DNA from: Anniella stebbinsi
Lineage: Eukaryota > Chordata > Lepidosauria > Squamata > Anniellidae
Direction: 5' to 3'
NCBI GenBank assembly: GCA_029215795.1
Contig: JARDYH010000001.1
Span: forward strand, 115,718,533-115,782,532
DNA length: 64,000 nucleotides
The notes below the pieces were generated by a model, which saw nothing but the letters and a program-made list of their open reading frames with translations, made no database searches and was not told the origin of the DNA. Numbering within the stretch: the stretch's first letter is position 1; each line of letters opens with the position of its first letter. This document shows positions 34,050 to 45,284 of the stretch, piece by piece. Both the position numbers and the translations under genes were made by a program.

Positions 34050-36395
34050 ATGGCACAGTCAGCGCTCTTCAAGCACTGCTCAAAATGTCGGGCTAAATTG
34101 ACTTTAACCGACGGGCACTCTCTTTGTCTGCTCTGCCTCGGGGAGGCACATTTGGTGGACTCCTGCTCACATTGCATGAGTTTTTCACAGCAGACTCGTC
34201 GGAACCACGCTGATCGTCTCCGCAGCCTTTTGTGGAGTAAGGCCCTTTCGGCTGTGGACAAGCCGCGTCCGGCCATGGATTATTCTGGGGAGCGTAGGCC
34301 TCTGCCATTAAACCGCTCAGACCCAGCATCGCCTGGCTCTCCCTCGATGGGGTTTGCAGCCCAGGAAGTTGGTGGCCCTATCCAACCACCCTTATCGCCG
34401 CCTACTCCCCCTTAGGAGCATCAGAAACAGAAAGGCAAGAACCAAGACAAACCTCTAAAATCCAAAAAGCCCTCGGTACCGACTTCGACTTCGGCAACGA
34501 CCTCTATACCAACGTCGGCGTCAACGCCGAGAGCTAAGTCAGCTATGGCAATCACTTCGACACCGACGGAATTGACACCGAGAACACTGACCGAAACCAG
34601 GGCCTCGATACTGGCCTCGAAGATACCAAAGAGACGGAAGAGAGATCCTTCTCTGGCATCAACCTCCTCGGTACCGAGTAAAAGACCAAAACATACTTCT
34701 TTGGTATCGGGAACCGCGACATCGACAGCCAGTAACCCTATACCTGCGACGGTGAGTACCAAACACCCTTCGGCCCCGAGGGCTACGGTACCGACTCGGC
34801 ATCGTTCTACAGAAACGTCACCCACCTCGACTATCATCCGCAAGCCTTCAAAGACTGCCTCTATCTCGCCGGTATCGACGGTGTCGGAGCCTCCAGGAAG
34901 ACAACGCCCTCCAATAGTTACTCCGCGCTCCTCCTCGCTACCACCGGTACCGCTGATGCGGTCACCCGTCCTGATTGACTACTCCTCTGACTTGGACCTA
35001 CAAGACACGATGCCATTAGAGCAGCTGGACTTGCAGGTGTCTCGCCCCACTTCTCCTGCCTCCCAAGGCTCGCACAGCACCAGACGTTCCAGGTCACGAT
35101 CCCGGTCCCTCTCACGAAACTGGGATGTCTATTCTGACAAGTCTTATCATCCTAACACTCGGTCTGGCCCAGAACATTATCGCTTCGACCCCTACACGGG
35201 ACAGAAACTAGATAGAAAGGTCAGGAAAGTTACATCCCATTTTGCACGACACCAACCATTGGAGACGACTCATCTGCAGGGGACAGAGACACAGCAGCAC
35301 CTACATGAGGACCAGCCATCCTCAGCAGAGGATTATGCCTCCGACTCCTCGTCGGTACCGTCGCCGGCACCGTCGATGCCCTCACCATCTGATGGGGTGG
35401 GCACTAAGGATAGAGCATCCCCTACAATGGAATTAGGGAGTTTTTCTGACCAGATGCTCCGAATGGCCCAATCGCTCGGGATCGAGCTTCTATAGCCGCA
35501 AGACCCAATTGATGACAGAATATTCAATGTCATGTACGTTGATCCATCACCGTAACTCACGTTACCTATGGTGCCTATGCTTTTGAAAATAGTCCAACAG
35601 TCCTGGTCCAATCCAGCCACTATGGGCCCAACCAATAAGAGGCTCGATGCCCTATACAAAGTCAAGGAAGCTGATGCTCCTTTCCTGTTCCTACACCCGA
35701 AACCAAACTCGATTGTAGTAGAGGCATCTCAGGGCAAGTCCACACGGAGCCACGCTGCCCGTACGGACAAGGAGGGCCGCAAACTGGACTCACTGGGACG
35801 ACGAATTTATTCTTCTGCCGCACTGGGCATCAAGGTTTCTAATTACCAGGCTATGATGGCCAGATACCAACTCTTCTTGTGGGAGAAGATCTCATCCCTA
35901 ACTGACTACCTGCCTGAGGATCAAAGAGATCTCGCACGAGTCTTCCAGGCGGAGGCTATTAGACTCTCTAAGCAAGAGCTGACGACCTCGCGCCATCAAA
36001 TGGATTGCTCTGCCAAGGCGATGATTGGCTTCATTGCATTGCATAGGCATGCTTGGTTGAGGTCATCCTCCCTCCAACAGGAGACAAAATCTAGAATTGA
36101 AGACTTACCATTTGATGGAGAAGGCCTTTTCAACTCCAATACTGACACGGCCATGGACAATATTCATAAAGCTAAAATGACAGCTCGTAAGATGGGTTTC
36201 TCCAACCAGCAACCACCTTCGTATCGTGGATGTAAGTAGTACCGTCCCACGTCTTACCAACCTAGGCAACAACAGGAGCGCAGCCAACGTTATCAGCCTG
36301 CACAGCCGTCAGCTACCTACCAGCCTAGAAAACTGTCTTCCCGGTTCAATAAGCCTCGTGCCCGGATGGAACCAGCTTCAAAGCGTCGTCTTTGA
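34050..36395 (+). pseudogene. DIRS gag-like ORF with in-frame stops
   Basis: One continuous frame encodes the putative nucleocapsid protein of the element. It starts at ATG 34050 (MAQSALFKHCSKC) and shows a Cys-rich N-terminus: CSKC, CLLCLGEAH, CSHC. A long Ser/Thr/Pro-rich region follows, then a conserved core from about 35600: KVKEADAPFLFLHPKPNS, DKEGRKLDSLGRRIYSSAA and KSRIEDLPFDGEGLFN, as in vertebrate DIRS gag. The frame ends near 36395. It is interrupted by stops at 34413, 35493, 35553 and 36237. Its last part overlaps the beginning of the RT open frame. Confidence 0.85.
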
Positions 36396-38286
36396 CTTGA
36401 TCTACTCGCCATCACCATGCCCTGACAAATTGAGACCGTTTCTACACCAGTGGAGAACCATCACCACAAACCGTTGGGTACTCAACATCATTGCCCACAA
36501 TTATCGCATAGAGTTTCAAGTCCCTCCTCCTCTTGGTACCGTGAGAGTCACCCAGTCTTCAGAGGCGCTTACCCACGAAACAACAACCCTTCTAAACAAG
36601 GGCGCTATCTCGATCGTTCCACTCTCCCAGATAAAGAAGGGATTTTACTCACGGTACTTCACGGTACTGAAGAAGGACGGGGGCCTTCGCCCTATTTTGG
36701 ATCTCAGACATCTAAACAAATTCATAACACCAAAAAAGTTCAGGATGGTGACCCTGGCACTCATCTTGCCACTACTCAAGAAAAACAGATGGTTCACCCT
36801 CATCGATCTCAAAGATGGCTATTTCCATGTAACAATACATCCTGCCCATCGCAAATATCTCCGCTTTATTGTAAATCGTCAAATTTTCCAGTTCTCTGTA
36901 CTCCCGTTTGGCCTTCGGACGGCACCAAGAGTATTCACGAAACGTATGGGGGCAGTCTGCGCACACCTACGTTCCAGGGGCATAGAGTTGTATCCATACC
37001 TGGACGATTGGCTAATCGTCTCTCCTTCTCAAGGCCAGGCAGTCTGGGACGTCACCGAAGTCTCGTCCCTCCTTGTGGATCTTGGCCTAGAACTAAACAT
37101 GGAAAAATCTGTTTTTCGCCCCACACAGACCCTACAATTTATAGGAGTTCTGCTAAATTCCACCATAGGCCGCACCTTTCTTCCCGTCGACAGAAGAATT
37201 ACGCTACAGGACCAGGCAAAGCGCCTGAGCTCTGCGCACCACGCATCAGCTTATATGATCCTTCGCCTTTTGGGACTCATGGCTGCAATGATCTTTGTAG
37301 TACGTTGGGCTCGTCTCCATATGCGTCCTCTACAGCAATTCCTGCTCAGACAACTCTTGCCAGAGCAGGACCCACACAAACTAATACTCGATCTACCGAG
37401 CGACGTTCGTCACTCTCTCGTGTAGTGGACAGTAACACACAACCTGTCGCAAGGTATGCCGTTCTACAACCAGGGCCCTTCTCACCTGGTGACATCCGAT
37501 GCCTCCCTAGAAGGTTGGGGAGCTCACCTAGACGACCTAAGCATTCAAGGCAGGTGGTCAAGGTCCGAGAAACGTCTGCATATAAACATGCTAGAACTAT
37601 TGGCTGTCAAAAGGGCTCTCCATGCCTTCCAACATTTGTTACAGAACCGTCATGTTCGGGTCCTATCAGACAACACGACGGTCGTCTGGTCCTTGAACAA
37701 GGAAGGAGGGACTCATTCGCCACGTTTACTTCGCCTAACTATGGACATCCTACACTGGGCCATTGCGAACCGAATGAGAGTATCAGCACTCCATATTGCA
37801 GGAGAGCACAAGAAAGCGGACGACCTAAGCCGCATTTTTCGCGACGACCACGAGTGGCAGCTTTCACCACTGGTGATCCGGCTTCTTTTTGCGAGGTGGG
37901 GCACTCCATCTATAGACCTCTTTGCAACTACTGCCAATTCAGTTTGCTCTGCCTATTGTTCCCATGCAGGAATAGGCCCAGCATCCCTGGGAGACGCTTT
38001 CCAATGGGATTGGTCCAGAGACTTCCTCTTCATATTTCCTCCCTTTCCTCTAGTGGGCAAGGTGGTAGCACGGCTCAATCGCTACCAGACGGACGCAATA
38101 CTGATAACCCCTTGGTGGCCTCGTCAACCTTGGTTCACCCCCCTTTTTCGGCTGACAGGACAGCAGGGATGGCGCCTGCCCAACACTCCGGATCTTCTCA
38201 CCAGAGACAGGGGCAACATCCTACATCCGAACCGAACCTCTCTGAGCCTCACAGCCTGGAGAATTTTCCCAGATGGCAGGACCTAG
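36226..38286 (+). pseudogene. DIRS reverse transcriptase-RNase H
   Basis: The reverse transcriptase core runs from about 36440, with FTVLKKDGGLRPILDLRHL, WFTLIDLKDGYFHV, FSVLPFGLRTAPRVFTKRM and the catalytic YLDDW at 36997-37011. RNase H follows from about 37490 with TSDASLEGWG, the Glu of LELLAVKRAL, LSDNTTVVWSLN and HIAGEHKKADDLSR, so all four acidic catalytic residues are visible. A single TAG at 37423-37425 separates the two domains in the same frame. The sequence after RNase H (WGTPSIDLFATTANS) is the segment usual in DIRS. The frame overlaps gag at its start and the recombinase frame at its end. Confidence 0.92.
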
Positions 38287-39277
38287 CAGTTCCCCCATCT
38301 ATACGGGAAATCTTTGAGGCTGTGAGAAAGCCTGCCACTAGAGCATCATACGCCCGTAAATGGGAACGTTTTCAAGAGTACGCTAATGCCAATAACTTTA
38401 ACTGCCATTCGGGTTCCATCTTAGGCGTTATACAGTTGCTGCACTCGCTACACTTGGAAGGCCTGAAGCCCTCATCCATCCGAGTCTATTTAGCGGCTGT
38501 CTCTGTGAACCATAACTTTGTGGATGGGTTCTCAGTGTTTACACACCCCTCTTCAAAAACCTTCCTCAAGGGACTGCGTAACATGTTCCCGACACTCCGC
38601 CCGATAGTTCCACAATGGAGCTTATCGGTAGTCCTTACGGCGCTGACCTCGAAGCCTTTTGAACCATTGGCATCTATTGCCACCTTTCTAGTGGCAATCA
38701 CGTCCGCACGGCATGCGTCAGAGTTGGCGGCTCTAATGGTAGATCCGCCATACACGCAATTCTTTCCGAATAAGGTGGTGCTCTGGCCGGGGCCTACATT
38801 GTCCCCAAAGTTAATTCCACGTTTCACACTAATCAGGACATTGTTCTCCCCTCGTTTTTTAGTTCTCCGTCAGATCCACTCAGTTCGAGGTTACACTCTT
38901 TAGATGTTAAGCGTTCGTTAGCCTTTTACAAGTCCAGAACTGAGTGTTGCCGCAAATCTCGTCACCTCTTCGTTTGTTATGGGGGAAAATCTAAGGGCAT
39001 GGCAGTTTCCCCCCAGCACCTGTTGCGCTGGATTGTAGAGACCATCACTCTTGCCTATCAAATTCTGGGCAAGACTCCACCGTCATCATTCTCGGCTCAC
39101 TCTACAAGAGGCCAAGCGGTTTCCACGGCCTTCGTTCGTGGGATCCCCATCCTTGATCTTTGCAAGGCCACTACATGGTCCAATGACTCTACGTTCATCA
39201 AACATTATAGACTTGATGTACAGGCTGCCAAGGACTCCTCGTTTGGAAGAGCAGTCCTTGCGTCTATATGCCAGTGA
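38169..39277 (+). pseudogene. DIRS tyrosine recombinase
   Basis: This enzyme would integrate the circular DNA copy. ATG 38169 (MAPAQHSGSS) is a plausible start but is not decided, because the same frame is open back to 36450. The core-binding part is SIREIFEAVRKPATRASY, KWERFQEYA and LKPSSIRVYLAAVS. The first catalytic Arg lies in ITSARHASELAAL (about 38695-38735). After a frameshift near 38780-38790 the protein continues in another frame to HSTRGQAVSTAFVRG (catalytic His and Arg), TTW, and HYRLDV (catalytic Tyr), ending at stop 39275-39277. The catalytic residues are present, but the frameshift breaks the gene. Confidence 0.9.
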
Positions 39278-39329
39278 TTTCACACACAACAGCGTGCTAC
39301 CCACCACTGGTAAGTCTTGCTTGTTACTC

Positions 39330-39425
39330 GCCCATACGTGTGATGCACAGAGACCACGAAGAAGAAATGCAGGTTGCTTACCTGTAACCGTAGTTCTTCG
39401 AGTGGTCATCTGTGCAGTCACACAA
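39330..39425. repeat. DIRS internal complementary region
   Basis: TGTGATGCACAGAGACCACG then AAGAAG is complementary to the left end. AAATGCAGGTTGCTTACCTG through GAGTGGTCATCTGTGCAGTC is complementary to the right end. The junction GAAGAAG/AAATGC shows how the two ends would meet in the circular intermediate. Confidence 0.92.
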
Positions 39426-39589
39426 CCCACCCACCATCCCCTCTTGGCTACGCAGTTGTGTAGACCAATTGGTTTCTGAGCATGCTTTAAATTATCTTGG
39501 TCGCGAGGCCTAAGCGGTCTCAGGGAACTGAGGAAGGCGGGAACCTCCGAGCATGCGCAGTAGGATGGTGGGGGAGGGGTTTTTCCCAC

Positions 39590-39710
39590 CTAGAATTCTA
39601 AGCTAGCTAGAAGTTTCCCGAATGGGGCTCGGCGTCGGCGCGAGCCCATATGTGTGACTGCACAGATGACCACTCGAAGAACTACAGTTACAGGTAAGCA
39701 ACCTGCATTT
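39590..39710. repeat. DIRS right inverted terminal repeat
   Basis: AAGCTAGCTAGAAGTTTCCC, GGGGCTCGGCGTCGGCGCGA and CATATGTGTGACTGCACAGA pair with the left end. The terminal GAACTACAGTTACAGGTAAG and CCTGCATTT pair with the internal complementary region. Confidence 0.88.
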
Positions 39711-39989
39711 CTGTGCTCATGGAGGCTCCCCACGTGATTTAGAACCCTGGAAATTTGAGGTTCTAAATTGTACGGGAAGCCTACACTAGGAGAAAATGCT
39801 CCTCTCTGCAGAAATTACCCCTCCAACATACGGAAGGTGACCAGGGTGGAGCTAGCATCCTCATCCTCACTCTTCCCCTTTGCGTGTTAGTTCTGCACAC
39901 AAGTAGAATGCCAGGATAGGACTAGTTGCAATCGTAAACTGGGAATAGATTAAAATTCTGCTTGGGCAAATGTGTAAATGTGCTGCAAT

Positions 39990-40225
39990 TACTAGAACTA
40001 AAAATTCTTGCAGATATTCATAGGCAAAATTCAAAATGCTGCTGATTGCCTTTAACACCCCAAATGGCTTGGGTCCACGATACTTAAAGGACCATCTCAG
40101 CCCATGCGAACCTGCCTGCTTCATAATCTGTTAGGAAGGCTCTGCTTTATATCCTGATAGTGGCTGAGGCAAGACTAACCAAGATGTTTGAACAGACCTT
40201 CTCTGTGGCATTGCTGAATCTCCCT
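39990..40225 (+). mobile_element. L2-like LINE ORF2 C-terminal fragment
   Basis: The + strand reads NGLGPRYLKDHLSPCEPAC and then, with a frame change, FEQTFSVALLNLP. This resembles the ..GLGPRYL..LSPY.P... and FSVA.P.LWNSLP motifs at the end of L2-like LINE ORF2 proteins. It begins about 280 bp after the DIRS right end. Decayed. Confidence 0.6.
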
Positions 40226-41476
40226 GCTTAATTGAGATTTTTATTCTGTGAACCCCATGTTTTTTCGATTATTTTATCAGCTGCTAACACTGGACAAATC
40301 TGTTTAATTTTCTGTAATATTCACATTTCTTCAAACACAACTTTATGCCATCCCATTTGCATTTTGTCTGCAAAAAATTGTGCATATTTTTGTACATATG
40401 AAAATTCATACACACTTTTGTATGTGTTTTTTCTATAATATATGCCCTTTTTTATGTAATTTCCCCCAGTGTATACATTATTGTGTGCATTTTTTGATTG
40501 GGGAACTGCATCACAAAATTTGGGAAACTGTGAAAACCAATGGATAATTGCACTCAAGTTGATATGCTAATTTGGAAAGTGTGAATTAGGCCAGTTCATA
40601 TCAAAATGCAAAACAAACACATTTCACTCCTATTTGCATTCCAGTTCATGTATTAGTTCAGAAAGTGCAAATTAAGTTGGTTCATCTTAAAATGTGATGC
40701 AAACTAATTTTGCCAGTGTCAGCTTCAACAGTCTCTGCTTTTTACAGTTTATTTTTATTCTTGTATTGCTTTTTGGATTTTTTTTGTTTGTTTTAAAACT
40801 TTTATAAGTATGTTGTGTACATACAGTAGATTGTGGGAGGGAGTACAATGCCTGATTGATGCAGTGATGTTTATCTCGCATCCCTGACCCTATTCTGCAC
40901 CCTTTCCATTTCAGTGGGGAAAAATCATTCAAAAGTAGCCACTGAAACAATGTGCAAGTTGGTGGGTAGAGTTTAGATCCCTGGATTGCTTTAGGTTACT
41001 GGATCAGTGCTATTTCTGTTCAAAGAAAGATATAAGTAAGTAGTGCCTATTTCTCCCTGGATCTGTGATCTGTTCCCATCACCGTATTTATTTTCCTTCA
41101 TTTCCCCTTGATGTGTTTGTAACCTTTTATTTTCTTCCTGAAAAGGATGATTAATTTTTTTGTCCTTGAAAGTAAATGTTGCATTAATGGTTACTTTTAG
41201 TCCGCATTATTTGCCTCATCTGTCAAATTTTACACTTGGCTCAGTCCCTAATGTTTCATTTTTCTTTCTTAACCCAGATAGAAGAAACAGGCCACTAAAA
41301 CAGTGATAATTCAGTTAAATAAACTGGGATCTATCAGACAGTTCACAGCTGAGGAATGCAACATTAGTTTTAACGTTCCGATACCACAGAACGCTGCCAG
41401 CACAAGATCTCCCAGTTCTGCTGCCATCATGGCACCTTCACCCACCCCTTGCCATCACCATCTGGCTCTTCCATTG

Positions 41477-41495
41477 CACACACACACACACACAC
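41477..41495. repeat. (CA)n microsatellite
   Basis: A short uninterrupted CA run. Confidence 0.95.
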
Positions 41496-41827
41496 CACTT
41501 CCACTGCTGTCATCATTATGGTTTTGGTTGCAGGCCCAAATGCCTGGCTCTGAGGGGGTCCTTTCTCAGAGCCTAGCATTGTCTGGCTGGAGAGATGTCC
41601 CAGGAGATTGCCCCTGTTGCTTTTAGGGATGGCGTGAAAATCTGCAGGGGGCCAAGAGGTCACCGGACACCCCTTTGTCTGGCCATCCTGGGCCCTGCCG
41701 AACGCGCCCGATATATTTTTGCCCCATGGTCCCTTTAATGCTGCCATTACCACAGCGGGGGGGGGGGAATACTCAATTTTCCTAATGCTGGGAAAATAGC
41801 ATTAGTACCCCACTCCCCCGCCAATGG

Positions 41828-41869
41828 GGGGGTCTTAAAGGCCCTATTAACAGGGCCTTTAAGACCCCC
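41828..41869. repeat. perfect hairpin, 18-bp arms
   Basis: GGGGGTCTTAAAGGCCCT (41828-41845), a 6-nt loop ATTAAC, then the exact reverse complement (41852-41869). It lies in a GC-rich island that is atypical for the intron. Confidence 0.95.
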
Positions 41870-41948
41870 ATCAGCAGCGGGGGGAGGAGGAGAAGGGTTT
41901 TTTCCTTCTACTCTGATGGCAACCTCTCCCCCCTCCCTCGCCCATTGG

Positions 41949-41996
41949 GGCCTGAAAGGGCCTCTTAACACAAGCATTAAGTGGCCCTTTCAGGCC
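41949..41996. repeat. perfect hairpin, 14-bp arms
   Basis: GGCCTGAAAGGGCC (41949-41962) and GGCCCTTTCAGGCC (41983-41996) are exact complements around a 20-nt loop that contains CTTAACACAAGCATTAAG. It lies 80 bp after the first hairpin and has a similar GGGCC-AAGG composition. Confidence 0.95.
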
Positions 41997-42820
41997 TCAG
42001 TGTGCATGGGTGGGAGAGAGGAAAAGCGCACATCCAGGGCCTCCAGAAAGAGTGCAATTCCCCCAGCAAGCTATTGGCATGCTAGGGGAATTGTGCACTT
42101 TCTGGAGGGCCTGGACTTGCACATAGCCAAGCACTTGACCAGGCCAGCTCAGCCAGAGCAGGGCTGGCCAGGCAGCACTCAGCGAGCTCACCATTCCCTA
42201 GCTGCAGGCAGTCTCCCAGCAGCTGCCCATCCTGTGTTAGCTCCTGCTAAACAGAGGACCAGGTGGCTGCTCCAGAGGAGAATGTCCTGGGAGATCTTCA
42301 GGCATTTGAGCCTGGTTGGCTCCTTGAAGAGCCACACCAATCTTTCTATGCAGATGTCTAGTACTGAGTGGTTAGGACTTGCTAGTAGTTGTTGGGTCTT
42401 CCAAGACAGTCTGATTCACTGATTTACATGTTCGTATAAAGAAATCCATCTTCAGATAAGCACAGGGATTATTATTTCAGTGTATTGGATTGTGTAACCA
42501 GGACATGTGCATATGTGTGATACTGATATTATAAACCATCTTTCCTTAAGTGTTTGATGTGAAATTATTCTTTCTTTCTGGTAAAGGATGATGTCACTAA
42601 CTGTATTTCTTCAGCACATAAGAAATATTCATTAAACAAAAAACCTACGGTTTACAAAAACAACGTTAAGGCTCTACGGTTTCCAACCAAGCACCAAAAA
42701 GCAGGGAAATTGGGAGTTAAGACTCACAATCCTTAATGCCACATCCTCCCTAAGGAGGCAGAAAGTGCAAGTGAAATTCTCATTCTCCCAAAGCAGATAA
42801 ACTATGGGGACAGGATGGAG

Positions 42821-43135
42821 AATATGATATGCAGAGGTGACTGTGGGGTTGTGGAAAACTCATGACAAACAACTTAGGGCCACCGACTTCTCTTTTTTTG
42901 TTTAGAGCAGCCCTTCCCCAATCTGGTGCCCTCCAAAGATGTTGGAATGCTGTGACTTGTAATCTCATACGTCTGGATATGCAATATGATATGCAGAGGT
43001 GTCTGTGGGGTTGTGGGAAATGATGATAAACCACTTAGGACCACCTACTTCTTTTTTTTAAGAGCATCTCCTAATGTTGAGAGTTGTAATCCAACACATC
43101 TGATGGGCACCAGGTTGGGGAATGCTCTTCTAGAA
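42821..43135. repeat. diverged tandem duplication, about 162 bp unit, with MITE pieces
   Basis: AATATGATATGCAGAGGTG begins at 42821 and again at 42983. Both copies continue with CTGTGGGGTTGTGG, AACCACTTAGG-like sequence and CTTCTTTTTTT. The first copy then carries the left half of a CCCTTCCCCAATCTGGTGCC MITE, and the second copy carries the right half (GCACCAGGTTGGGGAATGCT). Confidence 0.75.
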
Positions 43136-43609
43136 CAAGGGCAGACAGAATATATATCTCCAGATGTTTTGGAATTCAATTAGTAAAAGCCCCTATAGCA
43201 TGGACAGTGATCAGGAATGGTGTGAGTTGTTGTCCAAAACATTAGGGTGGATCTATTTTCTGCCCACATCTGTTCTAAGGTATAATGTTTTCCAGCATTA
43301 AGATATGCGATCAATCAACAAACTACAACAGAGCTGCATCACTTTAAATAAATTGTCTAAACCAAATGAAGCAACAATGAATGAATCTTGAATACCTAAT
43401 CCAGATAGTCCTTCAGAAGTCAACATTAGTTTTCAACACATGGCATAGGAAGTCTGTTTATTGAATAACATATATGGTGTTGGGGGACTAACATAGTGGA
43501 TTACTCTTACGTGTTCAGCAGTGTGAAATCAAAGGTAGAGCTACCACCTAATACTTTCATGTGTAAGTATTATTTTAAAATTAATGATCAAATGATTTTT
43601 GTCTTCCCC

Positions 43610-43680
43610 ATAACACATAACATGGGAGTTACAGTGCAACACATCTGGAGAGCACCAGGCTGGAGAAGGTTGGTTTACAT
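43610..43680. mobile_element. hAT-like MITE right-half fragment
   Basis: GGGAGTTACAGTGCAACACA and GCACCAGGCTGGAGAAGG match the right half of the MITE family at 15561 and 47539. Confidence 0.5.
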
Positions 43681-43689
43681 CACATCAAA

Positions 43690-43915
43690 AAAATATACAG
43701 AAAGCCTCCAGAAACTGGGCCTACCAGAATACTTCCACACCAACATCCAGAAAGCAGTCATAATTAAAGCATGCTCAATCGTCAGGAAATTCCTGGATCA
43801 ATAAAAGTTAGCATGACTTGGCAAAGCCCATCATGTCCGTCTAGAAAAACTGCCACGAGCAAGAAAGATATGATGATGATGATGATGATGATGATAATAA
43901 TAATAAAAATAATGT
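43690..43915 (+). mobile_element. LINE 3' fragment, R4/Dong-like candidate, with (GAT)n tail
   Basis: The + frame reads SLQKLGLPEYFHTNIQKAV then IIKACSIVRKFLD and a stop. It resembles the end of R4/Dong-type ORFs (..LQK..LL.T..I.R..L). It is followed by a (GAT)n(AAT)n microsatellite at about 43868-43907, a usual end for such elements. Family assignment is from memory and uncertain. Confidence 0.4.
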
Positions 43916-44092
43916 CTCTGTTGTAACCTAATTTGGTGTGGGGATGGAGGTGAGCCAGAAGAGTTTGCTCTGGAGACCTGTCATCTCCCTATGCAACGAT
44001 TCCTTAGTAACTCCTCCCAGTATTACTACCAGCACTGCTGGAAATGAGGCATTGTTGGAGTGACTCAGCTACTTCCATCCTTACAAAATGGT

Positions 44093-44314
44093 TGAATTCG
44101 GACAACACAATAGTCAGTGGTGGGGTAATAATCAACTTTACAGTTGTTCATCTAGGGGGTACTTCCCACACAACATGGTAATAAATAATCAACTGTGGTG
44201 TGGATTAGGATCAGCGCTGAGTTGACTATGGCAGCATTCGGATGACACGATAGTCAATACAACTGACGATTATCTCCCCCCCCCAGTTGCTTATTGTGTT
44301 GTCTGAATTCAGCC
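44093..44314. mobile_element. MITE with GAATTCGGACAACACAATAG-type ends
   Basis: The left end GAATTCGGACAACACAATAG and right end ATTGTGTTGTCTGAATTC are inverted. Internal copies of CGGATGACACGATAGTC and ACACAACATGG add further partial symmetry. It is related in its termini to 18227-18398. Confidence 0.72.
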
Positions 44315-44412
44315 AACGGGTTGCTGTTCTGTTGATGCTGCCCACTGGCAGCTGCCAAAGTGTACCAGCAGGTTGGAAACTCTCAAGTTTAATGTATGCA
44401 TGTTAGTTCTCA

Positions 44413-44677
44413 ATTGGTTTAGAGATGAAGATTTGAGAGTGAAATAAGATGATGTGAATTCCCAAATGAGATCAGCTATATTGGTTTGGACTCTAGGTGC
44501 AAAGGTTTTTGGCACCTGAAGCCAAAAAAATAAGAATCCCTGAAATTGGTTTAGAGATGAAGATTTGAGAGTGAAATAAGATTATGTGAATTCCCAAATG
44601 AGATCAGCTATATTGGTTTGGACTCTAGGTGCAAAGGTTTTTGGCACCTGAAGCCAAAAAAAATAAGAATCCCAATG
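44413..44677. repeat. recent tandem duplication, 132-bp unit
   Basis: 44413-44544 is repeated at 44545-44677 with, by eye, one substitution (AAGATGATG against AAGATTATG) and one extra A in a poly-A run. Each copy begins ATTGGTTTAGAGATGAAG and ends AAATAAGAATCCC plus a few bases. Confidence 0.95.
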
Positions 44678-45284
44678 ACCTCCAAACCCTGGTAGTGAAA
44701 GGTACATTTTTTTTAGTCTTTCTGATGCCTCACCCCATGCAATTGGCTAAAAGGTCTGAGCAGTGGAAAACCTAACTTCCATCTTCCAATTGAAAAATAT
44801 ATATCAAGGGCTGCTTGGAAGAAATCAATACAAGCTAGTTATTTATTACTAGAGTCATGAGCATTAAGAAAAACAATTGTGACTAGAGAATTATGCTTGG
44901 AAACTCTTTCAAATGTCATGTTATTAAAAGTACCCTGGCTCAAAATGCATCAGGACTTAGTATGTTCTGTTAAAAGAACTTTTATTTCCACGTAGCAACC
45001 TTTTTTGTGCACTCTTATGTGGATGTAATTGTTTGTCCATTAATGTAGTCACCAACATAAAATACAAAAAAACAACCGCTCAAGTCCACATGCTGTATTT
45101 TGAAGAGAGAGAGAATGCTATTGTACAAGTAAAAGAACATAAAAAGCACATCTTCATAGTCATACCACAAAGAAAATGTACTTGTAAATATGTCCCAATG
45201 TTTAAGTACAGTCATTATTGTAATTCATAGGACTTACAATGCAGTCCTATGAATTCTGAAATTGAGGAAGATACCCTATTAATG

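Larger units (their letters stand above)
33710..39710 (+). mobile_element. DIRS retrotransposon, nearly complete
   Basis: This 6.0-kb element has gag, RT-RNase H and tyrosine recombinase regions in order on the + strand. The ends are inverted: the left (CATCACACATATGGCTCGCG, CCGACGCCGAGCCCCATTTG, TTCTAGCTAGCTTA) is the reverse complement of the right at 39595-39670. An internal complementary region at 39330-39425 contains sequence complementary to both ends. No long flanking duplication is seen, as expected for recombinase-mediated integration. Several stops and a frameshift mean that it is no longer autonomous. Base composition is clearly GC-richer than the surrounding intron. Confidence 0.93.

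Noticed and set aside
34421..34843. 140-codon minus-strand open frame
   Set aside because: It is the antisense of the Ser/Thr/Pro-rich gag segment.
39086..39589. 167-codon minus-strand open frame at the DIRS right end
   Set aside because: It is antisense to the recombinase C-terminus and the internal complementary region.
41916..42422. 168-codon + strand open frame in the GC-rich island
   Set aside because: No similarity recognised, and it runs through the hairpins; high GC content alone lengthens open frames.
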